Shown: piece after piece, positions 53,373-57,677 of the stretch
Numbering within the stretch: position 1 is the stretch's first letter
Layout: every line of letters starts with the position of its first letter
Origin: CAZWRV01 sp964636325
GTDB lineage: Bacteria > Verrucomicrobiota > Lentisphaeria > Victivallales > GWF2-50-93
DNA length: 57,677 bases
Direction: 5' to 3'
Assembly (NCBI GenBank): GCA_964636325.1
Contig: CAZWRV010000037.1
Location: 1 to 57,677, forward strand
The notes under the pieces: model-generated
What the model saw: only the letters and a program-made list of their open reading frames with translations
Told to the model about the DNA's origin: nothing
Database searches by the model: none
Program-made: the position numbers and the translations under genes

Positions 53373-53759
53373 TCACCGGCGGCGTGATTTCTGCATCCGG
53401 CGTGAGGTGTTGTTCTTCCCATACGATTCTGTTCTTTCTCGGAGGACCTTCACACAGTATGAATTTAGGCTCTGCCCTCCGTACATTGCCTGAACGGCCA
53501 ATTCCTTGTGAAGCTCCTTCCCGACTCGCACCACAAACTTGCCCGAATATTCTTTTCCTGCTGTGGCCGGAGGAAGCGGGATCAAGTCATCTTCGTGTAT
53601 TTTGATCCATTCATCTACCGCTTCGCAGAGCTCCTTGTAGACTTTCGCTTCGTCTTCCCCGTGTATCCCCCCTAGCATCAAGCCGGGGCAAGTCCCCACA
53701 TAGCACTGGTCCTCGTCCGACCACTCCACAATCTTCAGATATCTGTCTCTTGGTTTCAT
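53373..53759 (-). CDS. hicB: HicB-like antitoxin
   Basis: 128 residues. The N-terminal HicB domain (YLKIVEWSDEDQCYVGTCPGLMLGGIHG) is followed by a ribbon-helix-helix-like part (SGKFVVRVGKELHKELAVQAMYGGQSLNSY), which should bind DNA and repress the promoter. It neutralises the HicA toxin. Its ATG overlaps the stop of hicA by four bases, so the pair is translationally coupled in the usual order, toxin first. Confidence 0.9.
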   Translation of the reverse strand: MKPRDRYLKIVEWSDEDQCYVGTCPGLMLGGIHGEDEAKVYKELCEAVDEWIKIHEDDLIPLPPATAGKEYSGKFVVRVGKELHKELAVQAMYGGQSLNSYCVKVLRERTESYGKNNTSRRMQKSRRR

Positions 53760-53950
53760 TTCCTGCTCTCCCCGATGGCTTTCTTCACATCCCTTTCCTG
53801 ATAATGCTTCGCGTCATCGCCGGGGTTACCGCTGATCGTAATCTTCGCACCGCGCGAATGCTTGAAGTTACGGTGGCTGCCTTTTCCGCCACGATCAACA
53901 AAGCCCGCGCGTTCCAGATCCCGAATCAATTCCCGTATTTTCCTTGGCAT
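53756..53950 (-). CDS. hicA: HicA-like mRNA interferase toxin
   Basis: 64 residues. HicA folds like a small dsRNA-binding domain and cuts mRNA; the catalytic His is His26 in GGKGSHRNF. The size is typical. The ATG falls at about the predicted transcript start (see promoter 53957-53985), so the mRNA may be leaderless. The gene is probably chromosomal and self-regulated by HicB. Confidence 0.9.
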   Translation of the reverse strand: MPRKIRELIRDLERAGFVDRGGKGSHRNFKHSRGAKITISGNPGDDAKHYQERDVKKAIGESRK

Positions 53951-53956
53951 ATCCTA

Positions 53957-53985
53957 ATAGTACCATGATAGTATCATGCTGTCAA
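53957..53985 (-). promoter_or_regulatory. hicAB promoter with palindromic operator
   Basis: On the minus strand TTGACA (53985-53980), 17-bp spacer, TACTAT (53962-53957), close to consensus. The spacer contains a perfect 15-bp palindrome CATGATAGTATCATG (53964-53978), the expected site for the HicB repressor. Confidence 0.75.
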
Positions 53986-54049
53986 GGGCGAGGATGGCAG
54001 CTATATGCAAATCTGCCTCAATATGCATCGTAGGGCGTCCGATGAACAA

Positions 54050-54205
54050 TCAATCGATCAACAATGAGAGTAGGAACCCTATCACCAATGGCAACAGGGA
54101 AATTCCACTGAATAAAGCTGGGAGAACTAGTCCAGCGACAATTGACGCTATGGCAGTCCAAAGCAGAATCTTTATAAATCGGCTACTCACTTTGGTTGTT
54201 CCCAT
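54050..54205 (-). CDS. Possible small two-helix membrane protein
   Basis: 51 residues, starting MGTTKVSSRF. Two hydrophobic stretches (about residues 12-31 and 36-50) suggest a two-helix membrane protein. No clear ribosome binding site and no family recognised. It lies between hicA and glpK, in a 390-bp region with no other gene. Confidence 0.4.
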   Translation of the reverse strand: MGTTKVSSRFIKILLWTAIASIVAGLVLPALFSGISLLPLVIGFLLSLLID

Positions 54206-54340
54206 GGTGCGAATATCGCAGAATACATTATGCCGTCTGAGAAAATTATTTGCATTCTCATCTATTCATCCATTTATGCGGAACTCCACCCAGCCATTTC
54301 CCCCCCCCATCCAAGTCATCCATTCATCCAAGTTTTCCGT

Positions 54341-55822
54341 TCAAGCGAACTCCCTTGCGGTTCCTACAGCCTTGTGCCATCTTGCGGTGTGCGACTCGCG
54401 TTCATAGGGGCTAATGGACGGATCGAATATTCTGTCTGAGCGCCAGTTCTTCTCTATTTCCTTCCTGTCCTTCCAGTATCCGCATGAGAGGCCTGCGAAA
54501 TACGCGGCGCCGAGGGCGGTGGTCTCCTGGACCGCGGCCCTGACGACCGGAATCCCGAGGATGTCGGCCTGGAACTGCATCAGGAAGTTGTTTGCGGAGG
54601 CGCCGCCGTCCACCTTTAGCGACTTTAACCTGCGGCCGATGTCCTCCTGGACGCATCCGAGGAGGTCGCCGGACTGGAACGCGATGCTTTCGAGGGCGGC
54701 CCTGGCTATGTGCTCGGGCCTGGTTCCGGCGGTGATTCCGAGGATGCTGCCGCGGACATCCGGCCACCAGTATGGCGCGCCGAGACCGGAGAAGGCCGGG
54801 ACGAAGCACACTCCTCCGCAGTCCGGTACGGCTCTTGCCATCCTTTCGGAGTCTCCGGCAGTCTTCATTATCCTCATTGAATCCCTCAGCCATTTCACGA
54901 CGGCGCCGCCGGTGAAGACGGAACCTTCCAATGCGTATTCCATGCCTGCGCCGACGTCCCACGCGACGGTGGTAAGTATCCTGTTCCCGGAGAAGACCGG
55001 CTTTTTCCCGGTATTGACGAGCATGAAGCAGCCGGTCCCGTAGGTGTTCTTGGCTGAATGCGTGGCGAAGCATGCCTGCCCGAAGAGGGCGGCCTGCTGG
55101 TCGCCAGCCACTCCGCCGACCGGGATTTCAATTCCGAAGAGCTCCCTGCGGGTCTTCGCGAACAACCCCGATGTCGGCCTGACCTCCGGCAGGATTTTTT
55201 CCGGGACTCCGAAGATTTCCAGGAGTTCCAGATCCCAACGTCCGCTATTTATGTTTAAAAGCATTGTCCTGGAGGCGTTTGTGATGTCGGTCAGATGCGC
55301 ACCGGTCATCTTGAAGAGTATCCATGAGTCGACGGTTCCGAAGCATATCTCGCCGTTCTCGGCCCTGCGCCTTAGCCCTGGAACTTTGTCGAGGAGCCAC
55401 TTGATCTTCGAGGCCGAGAAGTATGCGTCGATGACAAGGCCCGTCTTGCGCCGGATAAGCTCGCCCTTGCCGTCGGACTCGACCGCCCTGCAGATGTCGG
55501 CGGTCCGGCGGCACTGCCAGACGATGGCGTTGTGGACCGGTCTTCCCGTCTTCCTTTCCCAGAGTATTGTCGTCTCCCTTTGGTTCGCGACGCCGATTGA
55601 TGCGATCTGGCTGGGCTTGACTCCGGCCTTGCGGACGGCCTTGATGGCGGCCGCCTTCTGCGAGTTCCAGATGTCCATGGGATCGTGCTCGACCCAGCCG
55701 GGCCTCGGGAAAATCTGCTTGAACTCCAACTGAGCCGAGGAAAGCGTCCTGCCCGCCTTGTCGAAGACGATTGCACGCGAACTGGTCGTGCCCTGGTCGA
55801 GCGCCAAGATATATTGCGTCAT
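54341..55822 (-). CDS. glpK: Glycerol kinase
   Basis: 493 residues from the ATG at 55822, which has AAGGAG seven bases upstream; the open frame extends further. It phosphorylates glycerol with ATP to glycerol 3-phosphate. Motifs: ALDQGTTSSRAIVFD at the N-terminus, GVAGDQQAALFGQACF, NTYGTGCFMLVNTG and VDGGASANNFLMQFQADIL, typical of FGGY kinases. Upstream there is an inverted repeat TTGAC...GTCAA (near 55860-55880) that might be an operator. No glpF or glpD is visible. Confidence 0.96.
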   Translation of the reverse strand: MTQYILALDQGTTSSRAIVFDKAGRTLSSAQLEFKQIFPRPGWVEHDPMDIWNSQKAAAIKAVRKAGVKPSQIASIGVANQRETTILWERKTGRPVHNAIVWQCRRTADICRAVESDGKGELIRRKTGLVIDAYFSASKIKWLLDKVPGLRRRAENGEICFGTVDSWILFKMTGAHLTDITNASRTMLLNINSGRWDLELLEIFGVPEKILPEVRPTSGLFAKTRRELFGIEIPVGGVAGDQQAALFGQACFATHSAKNTYGTGCFMLVNTGKKPVFSGNRILTTVAWDVGAGMEYALEGSVFTGGAVVKWLRDSMRIMKTAGDSERMARAVPDCGGVCFVPAFSGLGAPYWWPDVRGSILGITAGTRPEHIARAALESIAFQSGDLLGCVQEDIGRRLKSLKVDGGASANNFLMQFQADILGIPVVRAAVQETTALGAAYFAGLSCGYWKDRKEIEKNWRSDRIFDPSISPYERESHTARWHKAVGTAREFA

Positions 55823-56038
55823 GCTGAAGCTCCTTGTTTGCAGGACTATGAAAAAAAACTTGACACGAGTGCCGTCAAAATAATTTGGTCTTAAAATATA
55901 CTCCTTGCCTGTCCAAATGCTTATGCGCCAGGAAATATGAGCTGAAAATCCTTCTGATAATTTAAGTGCGCCGCCCGCTCCGAGAGCGGCCTGGCTTGAA
56001 GAATGTCGCACTCGGATCGTGCGACGTACTTGAGGCAG
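55823..56038. other. glpK upstream region
   Basis: AT-rich leader of glpK (minus strand). Apart from the inverted repeat near 55860-55880 nothing definite is seen. The rest of the gap to 56454 holds family A copy 4 and about 280 bp with no recognisable gene, presumably including the MFS promoter. Confidence 0.35.
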
Positions 56039-56175
56039 AGTTTCAGAGGAGTGCCGCTCTGGCGGGGAAATCCGCCAGTTCTGTCGGGGTGAAACTTGAA
56101 GTAGCGCAGGTATTCCTACCTGCGATGCCGCAGACAGGAATGTCTGCGTTACTTCAGGTGACTTTCAGAGGAGCG
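56039..56175 (+). repeat. Family A palindromic repeat, copy 4 (full)
   Basis: Core hairpins at 56105-56124 (loop ATTCCT) and 56129-56148 (loop AGGAAT), inside GAAGTAG...TTACTTC arms (outer stem of six pairs). Upstream flank hairpin CTGGCGG-GGAAAT-CCGCCAG (56064-56083). It matches copy 2 over about 150 bp. Downstream, GAGGAGCGGCTCTCTGCCG is a further variant of the flank. Confidence 0.85.
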
Positions 56176-56454
56176 GCTCTCTGCCGAGGAAATCCGCCTA
56201 AAGGAGTATAATTCATGCGATCATCTAAACTCCTCCTCGATTGTCCGATTCCGCTTTGATTATCCTTGCCGCCGCATATATTATCGCCCATCTCGGATGT
56301 CTGCGGCAGCACCATGGGAGGCGAGTCCTTCCTGCTAAGGATGATAAATTCATATTTCATGGCGAAAGATTATGAAGATGCGACAGGTCTTTTCCCTTTC
56401 ACTGCTGCAGCATGTCTGCGATCTTTACATGAAACATGAAACGAGAGGACTCCC

Positions 56455-57597
56455 GTGCTGATATACATACCGCCGGCCATGATGGACTGGCTGCTTTTCT
56501 TCGTGTTCTTCGCGGTGTTCTATTCCGCTGGGAAGCACGGCCTGGGGACGGCCAAGTGCGCGCTGCTTGGAATTCTTTTCCAAGTGGGCTACATGGTCTT
56601 CAGCCTTGCCGTGGGGCATTGGCTGAACAGGCGCAACGCCAAGCCTGTCCTGATCGCCAGCACCGTGCTCTGCGGTGCGGCGTCGGTCCTCGGACTCTGC
56701 TCCACAAGCATTACGTGGCTGGCCGCGGCAATGCTCATACTCGGCTCGGGGGCCGCCTTTTTCTTCAACTCCTTTCAGACCTTCATGAGGGGAGAGGCCG
56801 CTCCGGGCGAACTTAAATATTCCGTGGCGATGTATACGCTCTCGTGGAGTTCGGGCGCGGCGCTCGGAAACCTGACGGCCGGCTCCCTCTATGATGGCGG
56901 TCTCCTGGCGATGAATTCGGCCGTCGCCGTCGTTATGCTTGTCGCGATCGTGCTCTTCGCCCGGCACAGGGAGAAGGATGCGGCGGTGCTTTCCGCGGAC
57001 GAGCATGTCGAGCAGGGCTCGGCTGCGGCGCGGCCGGTCTGCGCCTCATACGTCGTCGTGGGGTGGATTATAATCTTCACGGCCATGTTCGTGCAGCGTC
57101 CGGTCTTCACGTTCCTACCGCCGATTTTCGCCAAGGACGGGGTGAGCGCGTTCGTTTCGAGCCTTCCGCTTTCCGCGCACATGGCGGTACAGGCGCTGGT
57201 CGGACTGGGCATGATCAGGTTCCGCGACCTGCTTTACCGGCGGACTCCGTTCTGGATTGTCCATGTTTTGGCGGCCGCCGCATTCATCGGCATATGGCTC
57301 TGGCCTTCATATCCGGTCTGCTTCGCGATGCTGATATTCCTCGGCGCCTATGCGGGATTCGCATATTTCAGCGCCGTGTATTATGCGAGCAATTCCGGGA
57401 GGAGATCCTTCAACATCGGCCTGAACGAGGCGTTCGTGGGCCTCGGCTCAATAGCGGGCATAGTCGCAGGCGAATGGTGGATGAACGCGAGCAAGTCCGA
57501 GGCGGGAATGTATCTGGTGTGTGCGGGATGCCTGATCCTCTCGACCCTGGCACAGCTTGCCTTCGCGACCGCAAGAGCGGGCTCATCCAAGGCATAG
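56455..57597 (+). CDS. MFS transporter
   Basis: 380 residues from the GTG at 56455, with GAGGA upstream. About 11 hydrophobic helices. The loop LAVGHWLNRRNAKPVLIA resembles the loop 2-3 signature of major facilitator proteins. Slightly short for MFS (usually 400 or more), and the N-terminal helix starts close to the start codon, so one helix may be missing. Substrate unknown. Confidence 0.85.
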   Translation: MLIYIPPAMMDWLLFFVFFAVFYSAGKHGLGTAKCALLGILFQVGYMVFSLAVGHWLNRRNAKPVLIASTVLCGAASVLGLCSTSITWLAAAMLILGSGAAFFFNSFQTFMRGEAAPGELKYSVAMYTLSWSSGAALGNLTAGSLYDGGLLAMNSAVAVVMLVAIVLFARHREKDAAVLSADEHVEQGSAAARPVCASYVVVGWIIIFTAMFVQRPVFTFLPPIFAKDGVSAFVSSLPLSAHMAVQALVGLGMIRFRDLLYRRTPFWIVHVLAAAAFIGIWLWPSYPVCFAMLIFLGAYAGFAYFSAVYYASNSGRRSFNIGLNEAFVGLGSIAGIVAGEWWMNASKSEAGMYLVCAGCLILSTLAQLAFATARAGSSKA

Positions 57598-57609
57598 CGC
57601 ATCTTTGTT

Positions 57610-57660
57610 CTCCTGAAACTCTAGATAGGGGTAGGGAGAGCGCATTGATTTGCGTTCCCC
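57610..57660 (+). terminator. Possible terminator after the MFS gene
   Basis: GGGTAGGGAGAGCGCA, loop, TTGCGTTCCCCCTCCC, an imperfect but long GC-rich stem starting about 20 bp after the stop. No T tract. Confidence 0.4.
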
Positions 57661-57677
57661 CTCCCTCCGAACCGGAC

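Noticed and set aside
56099..56155. Calling family A a purine riboswitch
   Set aside because: Only the general topology is similar; the junction and loop sequences do not match, copies occur in both orientations and are not always upstream of purine genes.
1..57677. CRISPR array
   Set aside because: The dispersed repeats are not regularly spaced and have no spacer structure.
1..57677. tRNA or rRNA genes
   Set aside because: No TPsiC-like plus acceptor-stem combination or rRNA sequence was recognised by eye; a tRNAscan search would be decisive.

Overview
The window is GC-rich chromosomal DNA, most likely from a member of the PVC group, probably Lentisphaerota (Victivallales-like). This rests on gene content seen in the sequence: a pseudopilin with the FTLIELLVVIAIIS helix and C-terminal FADGH motif; many secreted or cytoplasmic carbohydrate-active proteins (GH2, GH4, DUF6259, a beta-helix protein, a GHL6-like protein); ThuA, Gfo/Idh/MocA, UroD-like and DegT proteins; tandem SPFH proteins; and a glutamine-PRPP-amidotransferase-like protein of the Bacteroides type beginning MGGFFG. 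No rRNA, tRNA, CRISPR array, prophage or transposase was found. Taxonomy is an inference.

Layout. 0-5 kb: secreted or anchored small proteins, a DUF3786 protein, an EF-hand protein, and an MltF-like lytic transglycosylase with two solute-binding domains. 5-13.5 kb: glgC, a 1116-residue exported protein with a PHP-like region lacking its metal-binding histidines, a broken GH2 beta-mannosidase gene and an AsmA-like protein. 13.6-19.9 kb: a P1B-type ATPase and three consecutive SPFH (HflK/HflC-like) genes. 20-24.8 kb: ThuA, a Gfo/Idh/MocA oxidoreductase, DUF2851 and a DegP/HtrA protease. 25-38.9 kb: sugar and glycan functions (beta-helix protein, DUF6259, two SDR proteins, DegT aminotransferase, GH4, SGNH hydrolase), with an AraC regulator, a UroD-like protein overlapping folK, and an Rrf2 regulator. 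39-50 kb: housekeeping genes (parvulin, tsaB, rlmI-like, a purF-like gene, tlyA) and an FHA-MoxR/DUF58/transglutaminase operon. 50-57.6 kb: a GHL6-like protein, an EamA exporter, a hicAB module, glpK and an MFS transporter.

The most unusual content lies between genes. At least five families of dispersed palindromic repeats (called A to E here) occur in several copies and in both orientations. In several families the stem sequence differs between copies while base pairing is kept. Family A (four copies) has an outer stem closing two 7-bp hairpins whose 6-nt loops are fully complementary to each other, a possible kissing-loop three-way junction. Family C (three copies) is a multi-hairpin element of about 150 bp. 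They may be REP/MITE-like mobile palindromes, structured RNAs or both; the sequence alone does not decide.

Functionally the window combines glycan and uronate breakdown (GH2, GH4, GHL6-like, DUF6259, beta-helix), envelope quality control (SPFH proteins, HtrA, parvulin, lytic transglycosylase), and translation or nucleotide metabolism (TsaB, RlmI-like, TlyA, PurF-like, FolK). Promoter evidence is good only at hicAB, where a near-consensus promoter contains a 15-bp palindromic operator.
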